Source: Nematostella vectensis
Taxonomy: Eukaryota > Cnidaria > Anthozoa > Actiniaria > Edwardsiidae
NCBI RefSeq assembly: GCF_932526225.1
Contig: NC_064042.1
Span: 10,492,540 to 10,556,539 of the forward strand
Length of the DNA stretch: 64,000 nucleotides
Direction of reading: 5' to 3'
In this document: positions 46,879 through 58,902 of the stretch, piece by piece
Position numbering within the stretch: the first letter of the stretch is position 1
Layout of the letters: every line of letters begins with the position of its first letter
Notes under the pieces: model-generated
Told to the model about the DNA's origin: nothing
Seen by the model: the letters and a program-made list of their open reading frames with translations, nothing else
The model's database searches: none
Translations under genes and position numbers: made by a program

Positions 46879-49800
46879 ATGGCGGCCGATGTTGCTGTTG
46901 TTGTAAACGCGCTTCTAAACGAGGATTCCACGCCCGAGAAATACATCAGCACCGTGCTAGACTGTTTAGAGGAGAAAAAAAGCCTCCAGGACAGTGTAAG
47001 TGTTGAAATATGCGCTAGATATTGGTGATGTGCTTGTTGTTTCACGCCGCAATATTTTTGTTTGCGCACACGTGCGAGACTTTTCGAAAGTCTTTTTTTA
47101 TCTTCGTTGAAATTCCGAGTATTCTCTTTTTTTCACATTTTCTCTGTTTTTTTTTTTATGCAGAGGACAACGTCTGAATGGATAGGCAAGGTCAATGGCT
47201 ATCTTAATTCCAAGAAAGAGAGGTATTTGCTAGAGGCTGGATTAGGGAGGGGGGGGGGGGGGGTGGTGGTGGTAGAAAATCCTGTCCCTCTCGGGATACC
47301 TGAATACCTAAAAATGGAATTGCAAGATGTATTCTAAAAGCTGTTATGATTTGTTAAAAATCCCCTGTGCCAATTGTTCTAATAATAATTATGATAACTC
47401 AGTGTCATTAAAACAATTGTTCCTGGGTAATAAAGGAAGGTTTTGTACCAAGCCCCAAAAAGCATTGAGTTAGATTGTTCTCTCCCTATCACTGAGGGTT
47501 TTCTCAAGATTCTTCTGTTTTCCACCTCACCCATTAAAAAGCACCCACCGATTGCAAGACTGCATTGTCTTTGCCACTTGTGACAATTGGAGTTATGCTT
47601 GTACCAACTTCCCAGATTCAGCGATTGAGTAATGCTTATCGTTGACATATTACAACATGTTTGTTCTCACAGATCTCTTGGGCTGTGTATGCTAGAGGCA
47701 ACTATTGAGCAATGTGATACAGATGCCTTCACTGCCAATTGCTGTACTTGGGTCCGGGCTCTACTACAAATAATACAGGTAAGAGTTACAGCAATATGGA
47801 CAGTAAGAAAAGAATTGTTCTGGCCCTCTTTTGGCCTATTCAATAATTAAATTTAACTTTTTACTTTGAAGTCCTCACCAGAGTCTAGAACCACTATTCA
47901 TTGTGCTATCCAGCTACTAGAGAATATTCTACAATATGCAGTTCAGGTAAATCACCATAGTTTTAGTAGTTTGTGCTCTTAACAAAATTTGGGCTGCATT
48001 CTGCAATCAAAGGCTCTGTGAGCAAACTCGTGAATGCAAATGTATTTTCCTAGTTGTTTTCTTGTGGGCATAAAAGATATACAGGATAGTGAACAAAGCT
48101 TGAACACATCCAAGATGCTGAGAGTACATAAGAATGTCCTTATACCTTTTTCCTTTTCAATGTCATGAAACACCAAGAACATTTATTATTATTAAAAGTA
48201 AAAAAAACATAAAATAATATTAGTGCCCTTAGTGGGAATCAAACTCAGGTTGCTGAGGTCGCAGACAAGTTTCCGCACCGCTAGACTAACGTGGTATTAC
48301 TGAGTTGACTTGTAACTTAAATTAGCTTTATTACTATTTTTATTGTATGGATCGAAAAGCTTTTTGCTAGCACGTCAAATTTCAGCATATTTTTCGGAAA
48401 CTAAATGACATACCCGCAATAATTGAACATGCTACTGTCAAACAATGTGTTTTATGCAATAACGATTTTCCGCCATTCTAGAATGTTAACTAACATTCAA
48501 GAAAGGCGGAAAATCGTTATTCAAATGAATAAGCGGGGGCCATGTTTTTGTACGAGTTTTGTTTGATATTTAGTTAAATGATTGGGAAGAATTTTGTAAA
48601 ATTTATTTGTGGAAACCTATTCTCTTCTATTTTGTCCTTCGAACAGATGCTTTTTTCTAATAACCCTGCAAACAGAGACTCTTAACCACCTGTTTCTCGG
48701 ACTTAAAAATCACAGTTTTGGCTAGTCGCTCTTTCAGCACAAATTCAAACAAACAACGCGCAGACCAAGAGACATATACTGTACTACTACTACTACTATA
48801 TATGGATGGCCATTACAAAAAAAATGGGTGGGCGGGTGTCACCTAATATTCTGTTTTTTCCCTGATTTTTTTAAACTTATGTAACAAGATCCCTTATTCA
48901 TCACTTATTCTTTTTAGTTCTCAGAGCTTTCCCGCACCCTGGCCACCTCTATCCTTCCATCCATACTTGGGGCGCTGCTATCGTTACCTGATCAGCTTGA
49001 TTCTCTGTCTGGTCTATCGGCATGTATGAGACACATGCCTGGCCCCGCAGGTGCTGTCAAGGTACTGTATTGTGTAGAAAGAGGGTGATGTCTATCAGGA
49101 ATCACTGCCAGTATCATTGTTGTCATCATTTCATCAATGCTACCATCACAATCATCACTACTGTAACCATCATCATCATCATCTTTACAACAATTATCCA
49201 TTCCTTGTTTTATCACTTCTGTCTGCTGTCTCCTTATGAACAATTTTGTGAAAAAAGCTCTATTAAGACAACTCAACACACATTCTTGGTTTAAATGTAA
49301 AAAGGACACCAAATGCCATATGATGTAAAGACAAGCATGATATACACTTTTATTATATGGATAGTAGTGATTAACCGGTTATTTTTCTTTACCCTACTGT
49401 ATATACAAAAAAAAATTTTGACTGCTATATATTTCTTTTGCCATGTCAGGTAAATCAGTAATTTTTATCCTTGTTTTAGGTTCAAATTGAAGATTTGGTT
49501 GTCTCTTGCTTTGAGCATTCTAATGAAAATATACGAAAGGTAGGATGGCACAAGATATATATCTAACTATTCTCTTTTGCAAAAATATTATGTCTCCAGT
49601 GCAGGCTTATTGTTTAACTTGTTCTATGGGCATATCTAACTGTTTAGTTACTGTATGTTTCCCTACTTGAATCATGAAAATACCCAAGTTTCTTAACCAG
49701 AAGAAAGGATAGATATACTACACACTAGTTATTATCTTATCATCTTTTTTGGTTGTTTTACATCAAATAGGTGGTGCAAAACAATACAATAAAATATACA

Positions 49801-52800
49801 ATTTACAATACTGTATATTTTTTTTTGTACCACAAGATGAAATAACAAAACACTACTGAATACTTTAATACAAATCCGGGTACTGGCTGTCTAGAAATAA
49901 CTAAAGAGCTTATCTAGCTAGACAGCCAAAATATTACAATCTTTTACTCTAGAATTTTATTCAAAATAAAATCTACACATCTCTTTGTTGGTTTCTTATA
50001 CAAAAAGCTCTGTTTTAAGAAAAATATCCAAGCCTAACATTTGCGTAACAAAGAATGCTTAAATATAGACGATTTTATTCACTCATCGTGTACTCTGTAT
50101 TTATTTTCTTACTAAAATATAGGCATTGCCTAAAGGCAGAGCCAGCACATTCCAAATATTTTTCATAGTTTTTTTGTACAATAATAATAATATAATGTAT
50201 AGCCTTCACACAATAGTGTCAGGACTAATCTTATTCAATGGCAAGGAACAATAACAATGATTATACAGTTCAGATACAAGGGAAGTATAGTGATGCCTCT
50301 GCAATCACCTCTGGGACTGTGCTAAGCTCACAAGAAAAGCAATAAAAGTACGATAGACTACATCTTAATTTGTTATTGTCCCCTTGAATATCTATCATAG
50401 ACTTATTTTAAGACAACCATTTAATTTTATGGCCCTTAAAAACATCAAACACTATAGTAATCTGTTAAAAATGTGGCTGCCTTACAGGGGTGGTTTAATA
50501 ATAACTCAAACTGCTTAGAGTTGTTTTCAAAATCCTGTGCAACAAAATGTAATTGTTAAAGTGTAATAGTCAAGCCAGAACAAAAGAAAACAAGCAGTGT
50601 ATTAGTACATCTGGCTGTCTATCTATTGATTGTATTCATGTGTGTATATATGCACATGTACATATAAAGAAGTGGGTAATTTATTTGTAACAAATTCCAT
50701 CTACAATTGTGCCCTTTGCACGCTTGCAGTATTACAGTATGATATTTGGCGTTATCTCTAACAGGACGCTATGAACAACGCTACTAACAAGACGTGCTTC
50801 TAAACAAGGATTTTTTTCTTATTCGGAACTTCCAACGGAATCAGAATGCTAAACCTACAAAGGCTAAAACTACGCTTCGCATGTCTTACATCTAACGAGA
50901 CGCGCTTCTAAAACAAGGGTTTTTTTGTTACTAATCCGATACAAATGGATACAAATTGCATATGACAGAATGTCTTAGTGATGTTGTCTTAGCATTTCAC
51001 AACGGAAAGTTTTTTTTCTGTTCAGATTAGAAAGGAAATAAATGGTGATCCTAGACATCCCTACCCCTATAACTAAGCGAAATATACTGGTTCCGGCGGT
51101 TCCTATTTTTAGTAATGCTGCTCTATCCAATACTTTATCAAGAGCTATTAGGTTTGACATTGCTGAAAAACAGATAACTGATAACTGTCAGTGAATTTTA
51201 TGTACCACCAAGTTCACTCTGGTATCAAGAGCCTTTCTTATTCATTCTTTCCCAGAGCAGTCAGACTATGGAACGCCTAACCTAGCTCTCTGCCAGCCTT
51301 CAAGGCAGCAGCTACAAAAGCTTTATCCTCTATAAGGGTACCACCACACCAAGGCAGCAGCTTTAATTTATTTATATTTCTATAAATTCATTTGTTTGAC
51401 TATTCATTATTATTTATTTATCATTTGTGTCTATTTTTAATTTTTAAGGACCTTTCAGGATTAGTGCAAACTAGTTGTTAAGGTGAAAGAAACTAATAAC
51501 ACCAAACTAATAAACATATTTTCCCCTCAGAAGAAATAATTTACAAAACAAACCTAAATTGTTCTTACCAAACAAAACTCAAAGCTGAGAAAATATGACA
51601 TACATTCTTTTACTCTTTTTGTCTTTTGGTCTGGCTTAGATTCTATAGTAAGTTATAGAATAAGATTGACACAAGAAATTGTCATTTGGACAGAAATAAC
51701 AAAAGCGGTTTTGTTTGAACAATTCACATTTTAGAGATTTATTTTTGGGTACACCATGATTATAAAACAGTAACTCTACAAAATGTATAGTTCGGTAAAG
51801 GAAAACTACAGACTAAACTGAACATCAACATCAATCAGAACAATAGTCTACTAACTACGATCCGAAGCGATAAAATTGTTCAATAAGTTTACGATTTGAA
51901 AACGTACCGTTTCATTTGTTTCAAGTCAGCGAGATACCAACATTAACCCATTGACTCCTGGCTTTTTTGGAGCTGAATTTACAAAAAACAGACTGAAAAC
52001 AGATACCTCCCCCCCTATTCTGAGTTTTATACAGCCCGTCAAAGTCAAACACAGCTGCACCTAGTCAGCGGTATCCAAGCTTTCCAACAGTGCTTTGCGG
52101 TCCCCACTTTTAATCCCTCGTCGATGTGCTGAAGCCAGCACAAGTTGATGGTTGCTTGTATTTTTCATCAAAAATACAGCTATGAGCATATTAGGAGAGT
52201 GTCTCAGGACATCATGAAGTCTTTTGGGGCATAATTGAGTGCTTTGCTTATGGATATTTGCAAGCAAAGGTGGATTCATGATGATTTTTTCTTGTTTGGC
52301 TTTGCCCGGATGAGAAAATAATTTTCTAATGAATCACCACAGCTCTCCTAAATGGTGTCTTTTCTGAAACCAAATTGATTCCAAAATTGTTTACACTGTT
52401 ATTCTGGGTCTGTATGACCTGGAATTGATTTGTTTGGCTTCGGGGTGAAAAGACTTATAAAAAACCATCTGACTTTGGGGAGAGGAGTGTTGACTGGCCC
52501 TCCCCTCGTGAATTTTCCCCTGGATCTCCCATAATGCTTTGCAATACGTAAAGATATTTTCGTGGTTGTACAATCCTTCAAGGAATGAACATTGTGTTTT
52601 GAGGCCAAGGAAATGTACCTGGAGGATCAGAATAAAGGTATCTATTTGTGTCTTGAGCTGTGTTTGCTGATTTCTCTCCCTTGTGTGGCATTTTGAGCGT
52701 TTTATTGAGAGGGGTGATTCTGCTTTTCTCTCCTTGTTCGATTTGAGATTTGTCAAAGAACCTGTGCTATTATTTGGCTTAAGAGTAGATGCCAACACCT

Positions 52801-55800
52801 TGGTTGGATGCATATCTGCAAGACCATTTATCCCTTAGACTGATGCCTGAGTATCTTCATCTTGTTGTGTTTATTTTGAATTTATGAATTTTTTGGGTTG
52901 TGGGTACTTCCCAAAGCCGGTACAGGCCGGTTCAGGGGTCAATGTGTTAATAATCATACTTTTGTGGTTTTATTGTCTTCGACTTCCTTCATCTTTAGAA
53001 CATGGATCCTTTCTTATATTTTAGGCTTTTTGTAAAGACTTTTTTGAAGACTTTCTTTCATCTCTACTTTGTTGTGAATCTGTAGTGTAAACCATCTTCC
53101 CCTATGTGATAACCAGTTTGTTGGAAGCCAAATTCGACAGCGGACTCAGAGAAAATTGTAGATTCATTGATTAAAGCGGTCCAGGACTCCAATAGGGTTT
53201 TCTCAAATGATTTTCCCAATTTTTAGATGTTTGGAAGTTTGTGTTTTATTGAGTGAAGGCAACCGTGTCAGCAAAGCGTGGTTACATAGACTGCGCGGGC
53301 AGGCAGGCGAGGCAGAACCACATGGCTCCCGCGTGATGACCAAAAAAACTCAGTCGCATAGTTATCTAGGGTTATATACCATTTTTCGATACCTATGGGG
53401 CTCCGCGCGGGGCCTATGGTATAGCCTCGCTGGCTCCGTTATGATGTATTATTTCATTATATGTGTAGCTCATGTGATGTTGTATGTTTGCAGGCATCAA
53501 GTGAGTGCTTTGCGTTACTTGCTTCCCTCAGTTCTGGCGGTGGAGGTCAAAACAAGCAACAAATAAACTGGGAACTGCAATGGAGAAGGCTGCTATTATC
53601 TCTCAAACAGTCCTTAGAGATGCTCTATGAAGACACAAGTGAACACAGTAGTTCTGGTAAGACACCAAAGTTTCAGCACCAATAGAATAAGGGGATAAAG
53701 GTTTAACCTTACATCATTTTAATTTTAGTTAGTAGATTTATATATCTTAGATCACTGCTGTTTTTATCAGAGTCCCGAGTACAGTTGGGGGAGCTGCTGT
53801 CACTGAAAGATGTGCCAGATGAAGAGCCTTCTAGGACCATGACCCTAGCTACAAGATGTGCTGCAATGCTAGATGCCCTGACAGCCATGACAAGGTATTT
53901 CGTTGTAGCATAGTTGTTTCGTGTTTTCTGTACATTGTAGGATCCTTAAAAACCATGACTTGTTAATAGAAAAGGACAATTTGTTTTAACTTCAGGACTG
54001 GTATTTCAAGGTTTGCTGTGATCCCATTAGAGCAAACATTGCAATTGGTAGAACGAGTCTCATCAATCACAGAGCCAGTTTTGGTGAGTATCTTGACATT
54101 ATTTGGTCTGGTTTTCCTCTGACATTGTCAATCAATCATACTTATATGATTGTAATTGTTGACTGCTTAGACGGATAAGTCCAGTGCATGTTGTATTCAT
54201 GACAATATTTATAATTGTTTTTTTTTTCTTGTCATTATGTGTCCACCACAGAAGCAAAGTGGCTCACTAACCGTAGTATTGCTGAGGACTGTTTTACCTT
54301 TGGTTCACATCCCTGCAATTGATCTGCTCTCTGCATTGATACAGAGGTCAGTACTTGGTGGGGGGGGGGGGGGGGGGGGAGAGCTGGATATGTGCATGAG
54401 TAGGAATGAGGGTTCCTGGATAGGTACAGCTTGTGCACTAGGAAGTTGTGGATTTCCTGGATAAGTGCGTAAGGGGGAATTAAGACATTTCAATTCAGTA
54501 AATTTCTTGTCTTTAGAAACTTTGATATTTTTTTAGGCTTGGAGCTCAATATTTTACTCTGTAGTGAAGTGTAAGGATGGTGTAATACTGCTGTTTTAAG
54601 TAAGGATATTTAAATGATGACATAATTAATATAAGCAGAGGGCTGATATGTATGGAACTCATTTCTTTTCAACTTTCAACTATGTGTGACACACTAAGAA
54701 ACTGTTTTCATCTAGGTGTGGCAGTCTTCTTCTACCCTTCACAAGTGAAATTGGAAATCTTTTGACCAGAGCGCTTGGCTGGACGGGAAATGCTACCAAT
54801 AACAATCATGAACAAGCAATACCATACAGGTATGTCAATGAAACACCAATATGATGAGCAAAACAGACTATACATGTACATTATTTGTTTTACATGTTTT
54901 ACATGATATACATGTAAGCTGAAATGTTGAAAATGTTCCATGTTTTATAATCTACTGCATGCATTGGGACTTCTGCTGATTTGAACTCTTCTATCACGAG
55001 AGATACATTGTATGTGGCAGCCTTCGTTTCCAAAAGAATAGCATTTTGATACTGTACTTTGTTGTCATTGATCCTCAATTATTACCAACAATAGCATTCA
55101 AGCCTATCTGTTTTCGATTGTAATGAGATAAAAGGAGATGTGAGACATTGTTTTTATATGTCTATCAACAGCAAGCTACGATGTGCAGTGTATGAATGCA
55201 TAATTAACTGGAGTCACTTGAATTGCTCATTATCACAACAAATGTTCTCTAAACTGGTGGCAAGCATTCTCTCTGATATAACTCCCCAAGTATCTCAAAC
55301 AAAGGTTTGTATCACTTTGCTTTCATTATGGATATTGTCTATATTACCCTTAGTACATAGGCAACCCATCCGAACCCCCGAAATGTAAGGATGGCCATGA
55401 GATATACTCATGCTGAATTATTTGTTTGAGTTGTTCTTATAAGCACCCTGTTTTTCGCCCCCTTTTCTGCTAAAGAAAATGTAATCAAGTGCTTAGAATT
55501 TAGCTACTTTTCCTACAATAGTACTAGCCCGTGGTATTTTCAGTTAAAATGTAGGAACCGCAAAACCATATATGAGAAATTGTGAGAAGAAGAAAAACAA
55601 GAAAATTGTAAAAACCAAGGATAGTAAAAGAAACATGCAGCAATCCAATCTGCCAAATCCCAGTGTCCCCAGATAGACTATAATACCATGGATCACATGA
55701 CTACTGTATTTCACCAATTTATTTTATTCAGATAACTAAAACCTTATGTCTCACAGCTCATCGCCCCTGTTGACCAAGGAAGATCCAAGAAGGTGAACAT

Positions 55801-57647
55801 TAATTTTTTTCTACTTCACCTACTTCATCTACTTCACTTTGTCTGATACTTTCTTTTCTTCAACATTTTAGTCCCACAAGCCTGCTCTCATCCTCGAAAA
55901 CCCAGGACGTCAAGGTCACTGGCATGAGAACGAGGTGGAACAAGGACAGCACAGGGGGAGGGGGTAGGGGGTGGAAGAGAAGAAAAAGGAGCGAAAAGGC
56001 GTCTTCTCTGTCCTTTCTATTCTCTCCCCCCCCCCCCCCCCCCCCTCTGCTTCTTCGTTCTCGCACCTCGTTACGCTGACCTCGATGCCCTGGGTAACAA
56101 GTATTGGCTCCTCTTAGTGTTATTTTATAAATTGGCAACTTTAAACTATATTTGTATCTAACCCCTTTCTAAATTATTTTTCTTTGTTTTGATTCAGGCA
56201 AAGAAGAGAAAGCTTCAAGAAGATGTAGAGGAACTTGCTACCCGTGAGATATATTTATCTGTTTTTTTGTTGCTTATTGAGAGAGTATCAGAAGTTTATG
56301 CAACTTTCTGCCAAAAATCGCCTATACATTATTATTTCAATTATCAATTTGACTTTTTCTCCCATGTTTACAGGCCAAAGAAAGATGAATCCTCTGTGCA
56401 ACAAATCAGTCTGTAACAAAGCACTGCAAGGTATCAGTGAAAGGCTTTTTTTGGCTATAACAATCATACAGTGAATACATATAAGAGGCGACTGGCATTA
56501 ACAGATCAAATGGCGCGCTAAGGCTTCTAGCGGCAAAAAAACAAAACAAAAAAAACTTATTTAGCGCTAACGAATAAGCCAGAAAGTTTCTTTGACAGAA
56601 AGGGCTTTTTTTAATTAAAGATTTTGTTGTTGTTGTTGTTGTTCTCTTGCGTGAAGGGCACAGTCATTTCTTTGTTAATTTTTGGCTTGAATTTGCCACT
56701 CAAAAAGTCATGTAATCATTAAGTGCAAGTGATTGGTTGTCCCTAGGTCCGCACAAGCATAACCCAATAATTTTCAGATTCTTACTGGAATACTGGAATA
56801 CAAGCACAACAGGAACTGCAATAAAACAAGACTGCTTAACATTTTACAGACTGTGTTTTACAGATTCTTGCATTTGTGCTTGCTTCCTACTGAGAACCAG
56901 TCTTCTATATCTTTCCCTGTTTCATGATATGTTTACTTATGCCTAGCCTGCATGTAGGCATTTGATGGTGTTTTTATTGCAAGGCGGGTCCCCTCCCCTT
57001 CGTTTCTTGATGCTCCAAATCCAAGATGGCAACTGCGATAGCTCGAGGCTGGTCTTTCGCGATAAAAACACCATCAAACGCCTGCCTTGCAGCACAAACT
57101 TACCATTTATATGCAGCCTTGTTGTCTGGCATAAGCTAGCCTGCAATCACAGCCTTACCATCCTAATGTTGTTATTCGCACACCACTGTGAACACGCTAG
57201 TTTACAGAAGAACGGATCTCAGATTTTTTTATCATAGAATAAAGGTTAAAAAAAACACTCGTTGCGTTTAGTTTCATGTGTCTTTAGGGAGAACAGTCGA
57301 GAAACCCCCTCACATGAAGACAAATGAAACATAACGCAACAAGTGTTTAAACAAGTGTTTATTTCACCTTTATTCTATGATAAAAAAATCTGAGATCCGT
57401 TCTCCTGTGAACTAGCACCGGGGTGCGAATAACAACATTAGGATGGTAAGTCTGTGATTGCAGGCTAGCTTATGCCAGACAACAAGGCTGCATATAAATG
57501 TTTTCTGTTATACTTACGTTACTTACATGTATCTCGCATAGTTGATTGTATTTTTTTGGTCATTCAACCATTTTATGCAATTTATTTTCCCAAGGGCTTT
57601 CTTCCTTGCTGATGGATGGAGTAAAGATGCCAGCAAATATTTTCCAG
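46879..57647 (+). CDS. PELP1: PELP1/Rix1-complex-like ribosome biogenesis protein (N-terminal 490 residues)
   Basis: PELP1 scaffolds the nucleolar Rix1-type complex needed for late 60S maturation. Sixteen exons join in phase (46879-46995, 47164-47222, 47673-47778, 47872-47946, 48918-49061, 49480-49539, 53494-53656, 53771-53894, 53996-54083, 54252-54346, 54716-54829, 55172-55304, 55757-55792, 56198-56243, 56374-56430, 57595-57647). Family-like blocks are SLGLCMLEATIEQ ... WVRALLQIIQ, LLENILQYAVQ, SGLSACMRHMPGPAGAVK, LVHIPAIDLLSALIQRCGSLLLPF, ILSDITPQVS, the basic KKAKKRKLQ (a likely nuclear signal) and ALQGLSSLLMDG. These follow the vertebrate order (RIX1 then NUC202 helical repeats). The acidic/proline-rich tail of the family is not in this window. 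No stop is reached at 57647, so the gene continues. Intron 6 is about 4 kb. Confidence 0.85.
48216..48300 (-). repeat. tRNA-like SINE or tRNA pseudogene
   Basis: On the minus strand, 'gttagtctagcggtgcgg' resembles an A box and 'ctgagtttgattcccact' a B box, about 35 bases apart, followed by an AT-rich tail. This is the usual layout of a tRNA-derived SINE. It lies in PELP1 intron 4. Confidence 0.55.
48458..48521. repeat. Hairpin with 17-bp arms in PELP1 intron 4
   Basis: The arms 'aataacgattttccgcc' and 'ggcggaaaatcgttatt' are exact reverse complements, with a smaller palindrome 'gaatgttaactaacattc' in the loop. Probably a MITE core. Confidence 0.7.
51190..51345 (+). pseudogene. Decayed LINE reverse-transcriptase C terminus
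   Basis: One frame reads SFFPRAVRLWNA, a stop, then PSSLPAFKAAATKA. This is the typical end of CR1/L2/jockey-like ORF2 proteins (FFPRTIRxWNxLP ... F). No catalytic region is readable upstream. It is a 5'-truncated dead copy. Confidence 0.6.
51943..52950. mobile_element. Complete piggyBac-like non-autonomous element
   Basis: The left end is TTAA followed by 'cccattgactcctggc'; the right end is 'ccggttcaggggtcaatgtg' followed by TTAA. The TTAA pair is the target-site duplication typical of piggyBac, and the inner 16 bp are imperfect inverted repeats. No transposase ORF is visible; the minus ORF at 52391-52813 has no recognisable domain. Truncated relatives occupy intron 4 of all three tandem genes. 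Confidence 0.65.
55885..56105. mobile_element. Foldback element around a poly-C run in PELP1 intron 13
   Basis: 'cccaggacgtcaaggtcact' and 'gagaacgaggtgg' on the left face 'cacctcgtt' and 'gacctcgatgccctggg' on the right in inverted order. A 22-base C run (56029-56044 and beyond) lies between them. Imperfect but clear. Confidence 0.5.
57107..57497. repeat. Long palindrome with about 180-bp arms in PELP1 intron 15
   Basis: The left arm 57107-57288 and the right arm 57316-57497 are near-perfect reverse complements ('atatgcagccttgttgtctg' facing 'cagacaacaaggctgcatat') with a loop under 30 bp. A second, smaller inverted repeat ('tttgatggtgtttttat' facing 'ataaaaacaccatcaaa') lies just upstream at about 56958-57080. 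The right arm ends 97 bp before the acceptor of PELP1 exon 16. Confidence 0.85.
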
Positions 57648-58183
57648 GTAAAGATGATATAAAATGCCTATTACTGTAGATGTTAAACCGTTCAGGATGA
57701 AACCACAGGCACGAAAGCGAGCAGAATTTTCTTAACAATCTGGAATTTCAGCCCAGACTTTCTATGAAGCAGTTTAAATTGATCTTCAAGATGCTTGTGC
57801 TCGCAGATTTTCAGGCCGGGCTGAAAATCCTTGCTCGCTTATGTCAGACCGGGCTAAAAAGAACTAAAACCGGGCTGACAACTTGTGCAGTAATTGGATA
57901 ACTTTTTAATTCAGCCCAGGCTTAAGTTCATCCTGTTATTCGCCCCTTAGCAAGCAAAATGGTACCTGACTGTGATAAATAATTTTATCAATGCGGTAAA
58001 TTAGCAGATACAATTTTAACTTTTCAAAACTTTATTTTCAACTTTTCAAAACTAGAACTCAAGGATATTATTTGCAATAAATTAACATCGAAAACTAATC
58101 CCAAATCGTTTTCCGCTGGTGCGGTTGTGTTTAAGTGCATAGGTACCTTTCTAAAACGTCTTTATATTGCTGTGGGAGACCGC

Positions 58184-58371
58184 GCCCCCCAGCCTAGTTC
58201 CAGGGGTCCTTATCGGGTTCCCTGTGGTTGGGTTTCCTGTGGATGGTAAGAGTTTTGACGTCAAAAGAAAACCATCGGAGCTCGTCCCAGCCCTCAGGCT
58301 ACCTCACGGTTCATCTCCGAGCACAGGAAACCCGCCAAGAACGCCTGGGACTAGGCTGCGCTCCCCCATTA
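58184..58371. mobile_element. MITE with 'gcgcAGCCTAGT.CCAGG' inverted ends
   Basis: The left end 'cccagcctagttccagg' and the right end 'cctgggactaggctgcg' are reverse complements with few mismatches, about 190 bp apart. There is an inner 'ggtttcctgtg' / 'cacaggaaacc' pair. It opens two short plus-strand ORFs that I do not regard as genes. Confidence 0.65.
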
Positions 58372-58902
58372 TTCTTCTACATTTCTCTCAGCATCCCTAA
58401 GTACTCTAAGTAAGCCTATTGCTGTCTTGATCTGGGCCAAAGTATTTAAAACCTTTAAGGAAAGAGGTTAAATCATCCCTACTTCCGTCGTGCCCAATGT
58501 TATCAGGGAGGTCTTGCATGTACCTCCACCATTTTCAGAGCTTAATTTCTCGGCAGAGCCTGATCTGGGGTTGCCAGGGTGCTTACCGTTGGTCGTCAAA
58601 AAGGCAAAAAATTAGATTTTCAATGGTACAGTCCACTCGTTCATATACCGTTGGAATTTAAATGAAAAAAAATTGTTCATCGGTTACCATGACAAGCACC
58701 TCCGTTTTTATAGATTGAAGTTTTCGGTTAATCTCGCCACAACTAAATGGTTGGTCCATTCCTTTATTTACCTAAAATTTCGCACCCACCACTCAATTAA
58801 AATTGGGCGTGTCGGAACTATTAAGGAAGTTTTTTTTTTACCATTTCCCTAAATAGTAATGTGGCTTAGCGATTTCAAACATATTCAGAAGGGGTGGCCA
58901 CC

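Larger units (their letters stand above)
49540..53493. other. PELP1 intron 6, repeat-rich
   Basis: This stretch has no supported exon. It holds a decayed LINE tail (about 51190-51345), a complete piggyBac-like MITE (51943-52950) and AT-rich sequence. The block 'aggcattgcctaaaggcag' near 50125 resembles 'ggcattgcctaaaagcgg' in the 3' flank of the tandem toxin-like genes, so another shared element may be present. Confidence 0.6.
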
